This document shows, piece after piece, positions 38,501-50,159 of a stretch of DNA of 64,000 nt. Every line of letters begins with the position of its first letter. The first letter of the stretch is position 1. Under the pieces are notes generated by a model that saw only the letters and a list, made by a program, of their open reading frames with translations, was not told the DNA's origin and searched no databases. Both the position numbers and the translations under genes were made by a program. Source of the DNA: Urophycis tenuis (lineage: Eukaryota > Chordata > Actinopteri > Gadiformes > Phycidae). The stretch covers positions 1,443,657 through 1,507,656 of the forward strand of contig JAXIVH010000031.1 of NCBI GenBank assembly GCA_036785325.1, read 5' to 3'.

Positions 38501-41500
38501 GTTAAGAGTGCACAGTACTAAGCTCTAGCAAAGAGGATTGGTTGGTTGATCTCTCTGTTTAACACCATTGATTTAGTCATTCTTTTTGATTGATTTAGAG
38601 ATTATAGATGAACATCATGCCTGTTGCTATAATGTTGCCTGTATATAGCATACCAAGCCAAAACAGTTGTATCACAGTCTTAAACAAGCCAAACCATTAA
38701 AACATTCACCCTCAAAGTAAATGTGTAGGTCTATAGCCTGTATTAGCCAAGCGTTGGAATGCTACATTAGTACTGCCTTTAAGGGGCAAGATTGCCCATC
38801 ATAAGATGAGGATCATTTGTGCTGGAATTTAAGTAGCACCTGTTAGGGTTGATCAGAACATAACAGTGAGTCAGTCAGTGGTTACAATATTTGAGAAGTT
38901 GCATGTTTGCCACACCAAGGTGCAAAGACAACACACGGAGACAAGCACTTTGCAACTTTGAAACTAACTGGGGAGCTTGTGCTGGCTGTGCACCCTATGT
39001 CCTCCGTGCCCTTGTGTGACCGTTGCTGCACCCTGCTGCTCTTTACGGGTGTAAAGTAGAAATAATTGGCTGGCATGACTGGGAGAGGTCAGCGAGATGG
39101 GGAATGAAAATGAGAGAGAACAATTTGGGAAAGGTCAGTAAAAGAGGGAATCAAAATGAGAGAAAGTGGAATATTTAAGGCTGCTGGAGTGTGGCCTGCC
39201 CCAGGAGGGAGAAAAAAATAAGAGTTAGCCTAACTGGATGGCTAGATGTGGAGGTGAAAAAGCACCCTCTTCATCGCTTTTTTGCTCCCCTGTCCATGTC
39301 TCGATTTAAGAGCTCTCAAAACCTTTTATCTGTCGCTATTTGAAGAGCTCACAGTTTAGGCCCAGGCTTGCTTATAGGTTTCGAGAACTTTGCCTCATTG
39401 CCCATTGTGATGGTGGGCTTGCCCAGTTGATAGAGCTGAGCTATTTATATTCACAAAATGTATCGTACAGCCAAGCCTGTACAATACATTTGCACAGATG
39501 CATGATACTGATTGAATAAATACATGACTTTGTTGTTGATTAGTTAAGTTAAACAGCTGCAAGACTATCTTTGTGGGCACCGACTTTATGTGGATATATT
39601 TCTAGGTGTGCAGCTATTCAGCTTAATGTGGAAGTAATAACCATATGGCATAAAAGGAAATAGTCCTGGCAATTTACATTTTACAGTCTGTCAATGTGTT
39701 TTTTAGAGTAAATTATGTAACCTGTTACGTAAAAACATAACATTCATATCAATGTAGTATTCATTTCAGTTTGGGAGTTAACGTTGGATGGTACTTAATT
39801 TGCATTAAGTTTGAAAAGTTAACTCATGCCTCAAGTTGTTCAAGCTCATTCACTTTTCATTCAGAATGGGAACACTATATTCGATCCTTTCAACCAGATT
39901 CTCATAACAGATGCTGGGTTTGTTCCCTAGCTCAGTCCAGCATAATCCGAAACACTTTAATCTTGTTTATGGAGGGTCTCAGAGGGTCTATTTTCTCCTA
40001 GAAATCTAGAGGCTGTCACTTGATTTGCTGTGATCGTGTAAATGATCAAACGTTTCTATTTCTGATTCAAAACTCAACTTTTTGCACCTTACATTTGAAC
40101 GCACTTGAAGCCAGGGTAAACAATTTATATGAGACAAATTTTTGTCTTACTATTTATTTATTTTTGTATTTGCATCCCACAGCAATCACAAATCAAATAT
40201 CCAAAAAAGACAAAAATCGGTGGCTGTTGCACAGCTGTAATAAGCCTGTTTACCCCGAATCAAATTCTTGGATGGCCTCATGTTAGCGAAGTAGTCATGG
40301 GTTTTGGAGGAGTGGCTTTGGAGAGAGGCCTAGAGAGAGGCCTAGAGAGAGGCCTAGAGTCAGGGAGCTTTACACTGGCTGGTTTCGCCATATTGCTTAC
40401 CCTAGCTTAAATGGTGTCATATATAAGATTTGTCGAAACAGAAAGCTTGTTATCGAGTAATTTATCTTGTTCCGACTGATTGCTTAATTGCATACATGTC
40501 TAGTAGCGTGAAAGTATTTCCCAGTGGATAGTACTCCTGCTGGTTTGACTTCGGAAATAGACATTAGCTTATTGTGCAGTGGTTGGTTCGTCGTAGTACT
40601 GCGAAGCGTTACTGCCCCAGGCCCCACATAATACTATCACAATGACAAATTTCTCCCTGCAAAAGGATTTTGAAATTAAATAATAACCCCAACTCTTTTG
40701 ATGATTTAATTGTATTGGATATTGAGCCAAACATTGACCCCTGTGGTAGCCCAAATGTAATAAAGGCTAAATCGGAATGGGTCATGGCTATATTATGCAA
40801 TAATATGCATCATTAACCCTGAAAGAATGATCACATGTTATCCCTGGTTTAGTGTGCAACTGCCTGTGTAGTAGAGTAGTAGCAGAGTTTGCTATGTGTC
40901 CCCTTTGACAAGAGTTTGTCCTACTGCTCCGCTAACTGCCGCTAGCACTTGCACAATCTGGTTCATGTTGCAGTATAAACCAGAGCCATTTGAGACATTG
41001 GTGGTTGTATACTTCTGGATTTGAGATGGATGAGATTTAATTGTTTGTGTTCAATCAAGCAACATATCCTCTCAATATTGAGATAACCATATGTAAGTAT
41101 TGACTAAAATGGGAACCGTTACACCCTAGGATAAGAGAGTACCTGAAAATACAACACAGATTGTTGGACCATTGATCACATTGGTCCGATTTGGACAATT
41201 TATGAAATGAGGTTCAACTTCCAAATAATGGAAAACGACTGCCATGTTTTCAGAACATGCACATGATGCACTACTCTGTTAGATTAGAAAGTAGTCGAGT
41301 ATGACGGTAACGCTTTAATTAAAAATATGGTGCAATGTCAGTATTGTATGTAGCTGTGAATTATGGAAGTTGGGCTGCCAGACAAAACCTGCTCACTCTA
41401 ATATTATACTAAAAAGATGAATGTAACTCAATGGCTAGGGGATGTATTGGCAAAAGGAATAGTATGCAATTTAACAGCTTTTGCTAATTGCACACTGATG

Positions 41501-43302
41501 ACTGACTTCTTTCACATGAACGCAAACAAAATTAAGGGCAGAAAATGGATTGACAGTGACAATATATTTTTTCGGGGGAATATCTTATAGACATTTGGTT
41601 ACTTACGTTCTCATGTTTCAAAATGGTTGCCACAGTCATCACAACCACATCCATTAAACGTCCTATCTACAGAAATGACAAGACATTAGCATGAAAACAA
41701 TTTAAATGGAAATTATTTTTTTCCTACCTTGATATTTCAAGAATAAATGGATTTAATCAACTATGCCTACGAGGCATTTACGCACCGTGTGAGACTTAAA
41801 GGGTTGAGAGGGCGAGAGAAAGGGAGAAACCGAGTGAGAACAAGGTCCAAAAGAGTTCCATTTATCACCATCTACCATGCTGACCTTGGCTGCGTTTGAA
41901 AGCCATTTGGTGGAGCCTGAGATGATCAAATAAGAGCTATCAAGCTGCAGTCATCCTGAAACCCAGCCAATAAGGAGCATGCTAATGGACCAGACCTCCT
42001 GCTCCCTAGCTTGTGAGTGCCAGCGGTAAACCATTTACACACAATCACACAAAAAGTTACACCTACTATATCTCAAACACATCAGCAGTAGTTTAAGCAG
42101 GATCACAAGCATTACTTTCTTATTATACAGTACTGCAATGTACTTGTACTTGCTTTGCTTGGGAACATGAAGTCATTGCTTGAGAAAAAACGAGACAAAC
42201 TGACCTAGACACAAAAATCATGGACATCATGGACAATAGTCGCAGTGGGTGAGCTTAACCTAAATTAAACAGATGGAATACACCATTATAGTTTCAAACA
42301 ATGGTGTATTTGTGCAAATGGATTAATCTATGTACAAGCTTGAAATCAAAACATGTTCAAGTGAACTCATTGAAGGTATGTAGAGGCACTACAGCACAAC
42401 AAACACATCTCTACCTCAGCAGCTAATGATGAGAACTCACAGCCACTAACCTTGTTATTCTCGCACATGTGTGTATGTCATTTGCACAGTGGGTCTTGAT
42501 CTATGGCCTAGCAAACCCTTCCGTCTCCTTCTATTATTTTCTCTGTTCTTTTCTTATTGATTTGTTCAACAGCTCAAGGGAAGTTCTGCCATCACTTTAG
42601 ACCCGCCATTGACTTTCCTCCATCGGCAGGCTGAAAGACCTATTTTTGATAAATCTTGCCAAATATTGCCTTGAGGATGGCGGAAGTCTAAAATCCTTGT
42701 ATAAGAGGAGGGCATTCATGATATTGCACAATATGGAACCTTGTTGCTTTAGGTTCTATTTAGTGGGTCTTCATAAAATGCTCCAGTGCATTGATTTGCA
42801 TGGCAGAATTGAAAATGTAGGTAGGCGGGGGTAAACTGAAGAGGTAATTATGGACGTCATCATGTTCCATTCCCAGGCTGTAAGTGCCCTGTTCAATCGA
42901 AAGGTGGGTCACTGGAAATGCTCTTTAGGCACCACAGCTAGACAGAAGCAAACAGTTACAGCATATATATTTGCACAAAACTGTTTCCACTGGAAAAACT
43001 ACAAGAAAAATCCATCCAATGACGTGAATACACATTAACATTTACATATTTTTGTCTGTATATGTATTTTGAGCAAAATACTGATTAACAATACAAATAA
43101 CAAAGAGCATTATGTAGAAGAGAAATCAGCAACTGTGTATGTTTGATGAAGCTTTTTTTTTAATCAAACAATATCAACAGCACAGTGCCAAGCCTGCTTG
43201 GTTAGCTGATTCACATCACTCCACTCTGTCTATTACTTTGGTTGGTTCGGTAGTTGGTTTGGACTTGGACTTAAAATGTATGGTGTTGTTGTTATTTATG
43301 TT
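35516..43302. other. 7.8 kb non-coding, nothing recognised
   Basis: Holds only a short (CA)-rich patch (36283-36338) and a three-copy 12-bp repeat (AGAGAGAGGCCT, about 40319-40359). The stretch 36790-37090 is GC-richer with few simple repeats and homeodomain-like TAATTAG sites; it might be regulatory, without proof. Confidence 0.35.
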
Positions 43303-43326
43303 GTTAACGTGGCATGCCACGTTAAC
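43303..43326. repeat. Perfect 24-bp palindrome
   Basis: GTTAACGTGGCA followed immediately by its reverse complement, no spacer. Confidence 0.95.
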
Positions 43327-43813
43327 CAAATCTCAGAGATGGAATTATTTTTGTATATTATTTATTTTACATGAATCATGAATGATAATGAATAGTATTT
43401 ATAGTTACATTCAATGAAAAAATGTATTGCAATTATTACTTTTAAGCTATGATTGTAAAAATCATGTCAATGATTGTCAATGATGTCAATCAATAGTCAT
43501 AATAATAATGATGGTCATTTAAGCCTGCTATTAGGAGTCTGAAGAAACAAACATAACTAGCAAAGGCCTCCTTGGTGAGAAAGAATTGAAAGGTGACACT
43601 GAAACACGTTGTGCAAGTGTTACAAAACGATCAGCCAAACAGTATGTTTTGATTGGTGCTTGTATTTTAATTCACAACGTGGGTCGTCTGCCAATCCACA
43701 GATGAAAGCTTTTTCTGAGGTGATCTGCAAGGGTAATAAGCCTCCAGAAATTGAGATATGTGATTCAAAATAGGCATAACCAACCATTGTAGCGTCTTGC
43801 ATTAAGTGGTAAT
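43327..43813. other. Non-coding flank of the Gypsy insertion
   Basis: AT-rich sequence without recognisable features up to the target duplication. Confidence 0.5.
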
Positions 43814-43817
43814 GATG

Positions 43818-45210
43818 TGTTACGGGTCCCAGGCTGGACCGGGTACCACATTAACAATATTGATATGTTCAGTTCAGCTTCTCACCGGCGATGGTCTGAA
43901 AACAGAGGAAAAGTGCAGAGGATCGGAGACACTGAACCATTCTCTGCGTTTCCCAAATCTGTTCTGGCATTTATTCACAATAACGGTCAATAATGAACAA
44001 ACAATAAATAATTTCCCTTCAATGTGTCAGTCCTTTCACAGGTTCAAGGTAAGTATAAAATGTCTGTGTGTGGGTGTAATTCCAGGTAGGTATGGTACGT
44101 ATGTATGCATCTGTGGGTGTATGTGTGTACTTGAATTGGTGTGTTACAGGTGAGTATGGAATGGTCGTGTGTGTGTGTGTGTGTGTGTGTGTTATCTGCT
44201 GCACCATAAAATATATCCATCCAAATATGTCCACATCAACAAACATCTCTACTTCCATATACAATAAAACGGTCTTCAACCTTTCCATTAAACCGCAGTC
44301 ATCACATTGAAATACATCCAAGTGTCTTCTCAGTATTAGCACTGATCACATCTAGATACCACTTCCTTAGTGTAGTCATACGGCATAGAGAAACATCTGA
44401 TATTAAATCAAGGCTCACAACTCAACGCAGTCTGAAGTCACATTCCTCCAGTTTACAGCACTTGTTAGTAGTTAACAAAACATAATCTTAATCATAACAC
44501 AGGGAACACTTATTGAAAAGGATGAAGATCAGCATAGTAGAATAGTAGAATAATAGAACAGAAAAACACAAATGCACATATCTACTAATCACTACAACAC
44601 TAAATAATGAAATAAACTGAAATCAGCAGTGGACAGTCAACAAAACTCTGGTAACAAAACTCTAAATAATCCAACTATGGAAACACTGCGAACAAAACTA
44701 AACAACCACATTCATTCGTGAGCGTCACGTTAGCCGTTTCACCACGAGGCTCCGCCATTTGGTGAACTACCGTAGCGAAATTCGCGGCCCTGTTTTACCA
44801 ACTTTCTTAACTTGGTTTAAACCATAGAAATCCGTCTTTATGAACCAACAGCGTCTTCATATTAACGGTAAACATTAAGAGTTTAAATTGTAATGGTGTT
44901 CATGGTGTTTTTACCTGAAAACAGAGGAAAAGTGCAGAGGATCGGAGACACTGAACCATTCTCTGCGTTTCCCAAATCTGTTCTGAGGGGGGAGGGGTCC
45001 CACACCTCAAAGCAAACCTGGGGAACACCTACTGCACAATGGTTCCTACCCCCCCATCCCAAATGCACTTCAGTGGATAACACTTGTTCTTTTTTTGGCT
45101 TTTAACCATAAGAATAATAAAAATAATAAACATAACAGGATTTGAAAAATAAAGTGCTTGAACATCCTCTGAAAAATAAAATATTAACTCACATTTGTGA
45201 GGGTCTCACA
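43818..45210 (-). repeat. 3' LTR of the Gypsy element
   Basis: 1393 bp, beginning TG and ending CA in either orientation. It matches 51908-53300 at a constant offset of 8090 with no difference noticed, even in an internal (GT)n tract (44168-44191). An AATAAA polyadenylation signal on the minus strand lies at 43970-43975. A 71-bp segment occurs twice inside the LTR (43896-43966 and 44915-44985). Confidence 0.96.
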
Positions 45211-45220
45211 TACTCCCCGA
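45211..45220 (-). promoter_or_regulatory. Polypurine tract
   Basis: Minus strand TCGGGGAGTA directly upstream of the 3' LTR, the expected position and composition of the plus-strand DNA primer. The tract is short compared with retroviral ones. Confidence 0.7.
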
Positions 45221-45431
45221 CAAACAAAAGTGGCTCCTGACACTTGACCTTAATAATAGAAAACCCCAAAGTTCAAACTCTAATCTTCATCGTGCCCTAA
45301 GTATAAGAAAGAAAACACAATAAAGCATTCCTCCGGTAGGTGTCGAATGTCCTTAATGTGCTGTATAGTTCGTGGCACATCAGTACCGTTTGTGTGTGCA
45401 AACGTGTATATAGTCTTTGGTGTGTCTCAGT

Positions 45432-48400
45432 TCAGCAACAGTGTATTGGATATGTGGTGTGTGGGGATGGGTGTGGAGTGATGAATGGGGGCATTGTGAG
45501 CTGAAAGGGAAGGGGATAGGGCTGAGGGTAGCACATCTGGGTCCACTGCATCGGATGGACTCCGACTGCATTCACCGTGGGACGGGGCTGGTAGGTTGGT
45601 TGGCCAAGGGAGGGGTAAGTGAACACATAACCAGGCCGTCTCACCCTGGTGGAGTGTCTGGAAGGGGGGTGCGATTCAGGCTGATGCTCTGGGATGTCTT
45701 CCTCCACATAGACTTCTTCAGGTATCTCTTGGTCATTGTTGAGCTGAGGCTGATCCATATCCTGTTCAGTCTCATTCTGCGCTTGCTGTTCCTCTTCTGT
45801 GACATTATCACTCACTTGTTCAAGTTCAACTTGTCTGGGTCCAGCATGCATCTTCTCTTCAAGTTGGGTTACACTCTGTCCATGGATTCTCTGGGGCTCA
45901 TGGGTCACATCCTGATCTGGTAGGTTATAGTCAGTTCTGGGCATCCGAAACCAGTAACGACACACGCCTCCCGCTTCCTCAGAGTCACTTGTGTCTGGGC
46001 TCTGTGGCGGCTCTGTGGGTTTGGGGCGTTGTGAGTGTCTCTTTGCTCTCTTGTGTAACTCACATGTGTTGGTTAATGGGGTCTGGGGTGGGTCTACTGG
46101 CAGGTCATTCACTTGTAGCAGCAGATTCCTATGCAGTGTGCGAGTAGGGCGGTTTCCTGTCTCAGGGGCCACTTTGTACACAGGATTGTCTCCGACCTGT
46201 TCTTTCACAATGTAGATGGTCTGCTCCCAGTAGGACCTAAGCTTGCCGGGACCACCTCTCTCACTGAGGTTACGCACAAGGACCCTGTCCCCAGGCTGGA
46301 GAGTCACACCTCTGCTCCTCTTGTCATAGTGCCTCTTTCCTTTTGAGCTGGACTGCTGACTGTTTGTATTGGCAATGCGATAAGCCTCGATCATTCTTCC
46401 CGCCCACTTCTCTGCATATCCTCTGTGGGTCTGAGCTTCTCCATCTTTGATGAGACCAAAGAGAAGGTCGACTGGGAGACGTGGATGATGACCATACATC
46501 AAAAAATAAGGGGAGAAGCCGGTGGCCTCGTGTTTTGTGCAATTATATGCATGAACCACTTGGGGTAAGTGGTCTTTCCAGTTCTGTTTCTCTTTCTCTC
46601 CCAGAGTCCTGAGCATCTGTAACAGGGACCGGTTCAGTCTCTCAACAGGGTTACCTTGGGGATGATAGGGGGTGGTTCTGGAGTGACCAACGCCCGCTAG
46701 CTGTCTCAGGGACTTGAACAGCTCGTTCTCAAACTCCCCCCCCCTGTCATGATGGAGCTTAGACATATAGCCAAACCGTGGGATAAAGTCATTAAAGAGC
46801 TTGTCAGCGGCAGTCTTGCCAGCTTTGTTACGTGTGGGGTAGGCTTGTGCAAACCTGGTGAAGTGATCTATTACTACTAGGATATACTCACAACCACCAC
46901 GGGAGGGTTCTAGATGAAGGAAGTCAATACACACCAACTCAAGGGGAGAGTTTGATGTGATACTGCCCATGGGAGCTCTCTCGTGCACCACTGGCTTTTT
47001 CTGTTTTAGACAAGGGCACTTCCTGGTGACATATTCTTCAATTTCCTTTTTCATGAAAGGCCAGTAGAAACGCTCTCTTGCTAGATTCAAGACTTTCTCG
47101 ACACCGACATGGCCCATCTTGTTATGCAGGTAGGTGAGAGCTAGTGGTCTGTAGGTGGCAGGCAAGACCAGCTGCCTTCGACCAATTGTTTTCCTGTGGA
47201 GTAGGCCATTCTCTATGTGCAATTTGCTCCACTCCCTCAAGAGCCTCATGGTGTCTGTGTCACAGTTGCCCTTGTTGTATTCTGTTGGTGGTGTGTGGTT
47301 CTCCTTTAGCTCCATCACTTTTCCAATTGCAGGGTCTGCTCTCTGTTCTCTCACCAGCTCATCATGGCCAATCGCGTGCAGTGGTTCCATGCGGGGTTGG
47401 GTTTGGGATGTTAGGTTAAGGGCAGCGACCCAGGCGATGTCTCCCTGTTGGGCTCTGTGGGCTCCTTCCCATGCAGTGCGCACAGCTTCGTCTGATAGCT
47501 CCTCAGAGCACTGTGTCATGAGGGTGTCAATGTCAAGGGGGCAGCGCGATAGGGTGTCAGCATCGATGTTACTTTTGCCTGGCCGATATTTGATGTCAAA
47601 ACAAAAATCAGCAAGCTGACCCACCCACCGGTGGCCTACTGCGTTGAGCTTTGCAGTACTCAGAACATATGTGAGCGGATTATTGTCAGTGAAAACTGTG
47701 AAATGAGGGGCATAAAACAAATAGTCTCTGAATTTATCACATATTGCCCACTTTAACGCCAGGAACTCAAGCTTACCGCTGTGCAGGTGGTAGTTCTGTT
47801 CCACTGGTGTCAGTGTGCGTGACCCGTAGGCAATCACTCTCAGCTTTCCATCCTGGTTCTGATATAGGACTGCTCCCAGACCTTTTTGGGACGCATCTGT
47901 GTGTAGAGTGAACGGTTGAAGGAAGTCTGGGTACGCCAGCACCGGGGGTTCCATCAACCTGTCAATTAGACTTTCTAGAATCTGTTGGTGTTTCTCCTTC
48001 CACTCAACTGGAGTGCGAGATGACTGTTGAGGGGATTTTGTCTTCCCTCGTGAGGGTTTGGACAGGGGGTCGTCAGTTTGTACCTTGAGCAAGTCATACA
48101 GGGGCTGGGCTATCCGTGAGAAGTCTTGAACAAAACTTCTGTAGTAGCTCAGGAAGCCCAGTACTTGTCTAACATCTCCAACTGTCTTTGGTTTTTTGTG
48201 TTTCAGTACCTGCACTGCCTCCAGGTCCTTAGGATCCACTCTCACCCCGTCTGCAGACACCAGCCGGCCAACATATCGCACTTCTTTGCGGAACAGCTCA
48301 CACTTTTCTGGCTTTAGTTTGACGCCATGGAGCTGAAGGGCTTGGAGGACTTTGCGCAGTACTTCCACATGCTCCTGAAAAGACTTAGAGAAGCACAACA

Positions 48401-50159
48401 CATCATCAAGATAGGGGATGCAGCATTCATCTCGGAGCGTGTCGAGCATCTGCTCCATGCTCCTTTGAAATGCTGCTGGGGCGTTGGACAACCCAAAGGG
48501 TATTCTCACCCACTCGTACAATCCCCAGGGGGTTGTGAACGCAGTCATGTACCTTGACCCCTCTGCAATAAAGCCTTGGTGGTAGGCCTTGCCCTGATCA
48601 AGGATTGAAAACCAGCGATACCCTCCCAGTGAGTCAGTGAGGTCCTGGATGCGGGGGAGGGGGTGTCGGTCTGGCACCGTCTTGTGGTTTAGAAGCCGGT
48701 AGTCGATACACAGGCGCAACGACCCATCCTTCTTTCTCACACATATGACAGGGGCTGCATAGGGGGACTGGGACTTGACAATCCATCCTTTGACTAATAG
48801 CTCCTGCACATATTCTTTCACTTCTTTGTAAAGTGGTTTTGGGATCGAAGCGTAGGCCTTTTGCACTGGAATGTCGTCTGTTAGCCTGATCTCCATCTGC
48901 AGTGAGGGAATGCATCCGATGTCGCCACTGTCCTTAGCAAAGGCCCCAGACTCCTCACAGAGAACTCTCTTCACCACCTGCTGTTGTTCAGGGCTCAGAT
49001 GGCTGATGTCGACAGGCGGTAGCCAGGGTTCGGTGGGGGTTGGGCTAGGAGAGGCGATGTGGTTAACCTCTGCCATTGCTTTTGTCGGCAGGACATCAGA
49101 CAGGCGTGACCCGGCTACATCAGTCTCTAGGACCTTGGCGACATTTTGGATGACACCTAGGGCCGTCCTCTTAGGTAGGGTGACCTCTTGCTGTGAGTGG
49201 TTGGAAATGGGCACTTTAACATAAGGCCAGTATTTGTGGTTGATTTCCAGGAGGCCTTCTCCCACACTCAGCTCTCCTAGAACAGGGTTCTCCTCTGCAG
49301 GTTCATACAGAACCAGGGGATCAGAGGTGTCGAAGTTAGGGGGGACCCTGCACCGCACATGTACTGCACTTCCTGCTGGAATCACAATATTGTCCCTGCC
49401 CACTCTCACTGTGGCTGGGTCACAGATGGTCTTGTGGGGGACCTGTATAAAGTTGACCATGGCCTCCACTTGCTCTTCCTCCATTCCAAATGCACTGCGT
49501 AGGAGGTTGACTACTGTGGCTATGGCGGCACCGGAGGACTCTTGTCTTTTTATTATCTGCTCGAGCACATTGGCTCCCACCAAGGGCTGGGGTAGGGACA
49601 TCTGGCTGACAAGGAAGGGGGCTTGGACAGTGAGGTTTGGGTCATCATTCCCTGTGAGGTTGATAGTGAGCTCCACCCACCCGTCATAGGGGATCTCTTG
49701 CCCATTTGCTGCATAAACTGTCAGGTCTGTCTCGAAGAGCTCCTGCAGCGATCTCACTGGGTAGCTGGGGATGTGAGCACTAGCCCACGCTCTGTCAATT
49801 ATGCTCACCTGTGAGCCAGTGTCAAACAGGACTATTGCTGGGTGCCCATTAATCGAACATTTCAGTTGGCTTTTGTTTCCAACTAAGGGTACTCGATCTC
49901 TGGGAGTGCTCTGGCAGGTAAGGGTTGAGGCTAGCTGGTGTTTGGGGTCCTTGGGCCGTTTTGGTGTGCAATTAGGGATGGAGTTTACTATTTGGGACTG
50001 AGGTTGTGCACTGGTCTCTGGCTGTCCCCCGGCAGAGACCGGGTCTCGTTTCCCTGAAACCTGGTCCGCTTCAAGCATCCCACTGCCCGGTGTCCTATCT
50101 CCCCACACGCAAAGCAGTGCTTGCACTCCTGCAGGTTCTGTTCTATACACTTTGCGCAA
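45432..50159 (-). CDS. Gypsy Pol polyprotein (protease, RT, RNase H, integrase)
   Basis: A 1575-codon open frame counted from the first Met at 50159. The true protein probably starts by frameshift from gag, whose last 172 bp it overlaps in the -1 frame. Visible parts: aspartic protease DTGS at residues 113-116; reverse transcriptase with motif A FSILDQGKAYHQ (Asp521) and the active site YLDD 583-586; RNase H acidic residues Asp754, Glu798 and Asp824; integrase zinc site His1012, His1017, Cys1048, Cys1050 and catalytic Asp1079, Asp1138, Glu1173; then a GPY/F-type module about 1286-1350. The last 220 residues are acidic, Pro-rich and low in complexity, with no known domain. All catalytic residues are present and the frame has no stop. 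Known role: copy the element RNA into DNA and insert it. Confidence 0.96.
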   Translation of the reverse strand: MRKVYRTEPAGVQALLCVWGDRTPGSGMLEADQVSGKRDPVSAGGQPETSAQPQSQIVNSIPNCTPKRPKDPKHQLASTLTCQSTPRDRVPLVGNKSQLKCSINGHPAIVLFDTGSQVSIIDRAWASAHIPSYPVRSLQELFETDLTVYAANGQEIPYDGWVELTINLTGNDDPNLTVQAPFLVSQMSLPQPLVGANVLEQIIKRQESSGAAIATVVNLLRSAFGMEEEQVEAMVNFIQVPHKTICDPATVRVGRDNIVIPAGSAVHVRCRVPPNFDTSDPLVLYEPAEENPVLGELSVGEGLLEINHKYWPYVKVPISNHSQQEVTLPKRTALGVIQNVAKVLETDVAGSRLSDVLPTKAMAEVNHIASPSPTPTEPWLPPVDISHLSPEQQQVVKRVLCEESGAFAKDSGDIGCIPSLQMEIRLTDDIPVQKAYASIPKPLYKEVKEYVQELLVKGWIVKSQSPYAAPVICVRKKDGSLRLCIDYRLLNHKTVPDRHPLPRIQDLTDSLGGYRWFSILDQGKAYHQGFIAEGSRYMTAFTTPWGLYEWVRIPFGLSNAPAAFQRSMEQMLDTLRDECCIPYLDDVLCFSKSFQEHVEVLRKVLQALQLHGVKLKPEKCELFRKEVRYVGRLVSADGVRVDPKDLEAVQVLKHKKPKTVGDVRQVLGFLSYYRSFVQDFSRIAQPLYDLLKVQTDDPLSKPSRGKTKSPQQSSRTPVEWKEKHQQILESLIDRLMEPPVLAYPDFLQPFTLHTDASQKGLGAVLYQNQDGKLRVIAYGSRTLTPVEQNYHLHSGKLEFLALKWAICDKFRDYLFYAPHFTVFTDNNPLTYVLSTAKLNAVGHRWVGQLADFCFDIKYRPGKSNIDADTLSRCPLDIDTLMTQCSEELSDEAVRTAWEGAHRAQQGDIAWVAALNLTSQTQPRMEPLHAIGHDELVREQRADPAIGKVMELKENHTPPTEYNKGNCDTDTMRLLREWSKLHIENGLLHRKTIGRRQLVLPATYRPLALTYLHNKMGHVGVEKVLNLARERFYWPFMKKEIEEYVTRKCPCLKQKKPVVHERAPMGSITSNSPLELVCIDFLHLEPSRGGCEYILVVIDHFTRFAQAYPTRNKAGKTAADKLFNDFIPRFGYMSKLHHDRGGEFENELFKSLRQLAGVGHSRTTPYHPQGNPVERLNRSLLQMLRTLGEKEKQNWKDHLPQVVHAYNCTKHEATGFSPYFLMYGHHPRLPVDLLFGLIKDGEAQTHRGYAEKWAGRMIEAYRIANTNSQQSSSKGKRHYDKRSRGVTLQPGDRVLVRNLSERGGPGKLRSYWEQTIYIVKEQVGDNPVYKVAPETGNRPTRTLHRNLLLQVNDLPVDPPQTPLTNTCELHKRAKRHSQRPKPTEPPQSPDTSDSEEAGGVCRYWFRMPRTDYNLPDQDVTHEPQRIHGQSVTQLEEKMHAGPRQVELEQVSDNVTEEEQQAQNETEQDMDQPQLNNDQEIPEEVYVEEDIPEHQPESHPPSRHSTRVRRPGYVFTYPSLGQPTYQPRPTVNAVGVHPMQWTQMCYPQPYPLPFQLTMPPFITPHPSPHTTYPIHCC

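Noticed and set aside
45211..45431. Possible envelope gene between pol and the 3' LTR
   Set aside because: Only about 220 bp without a usable frame, so the element is a retrotransposon without env.
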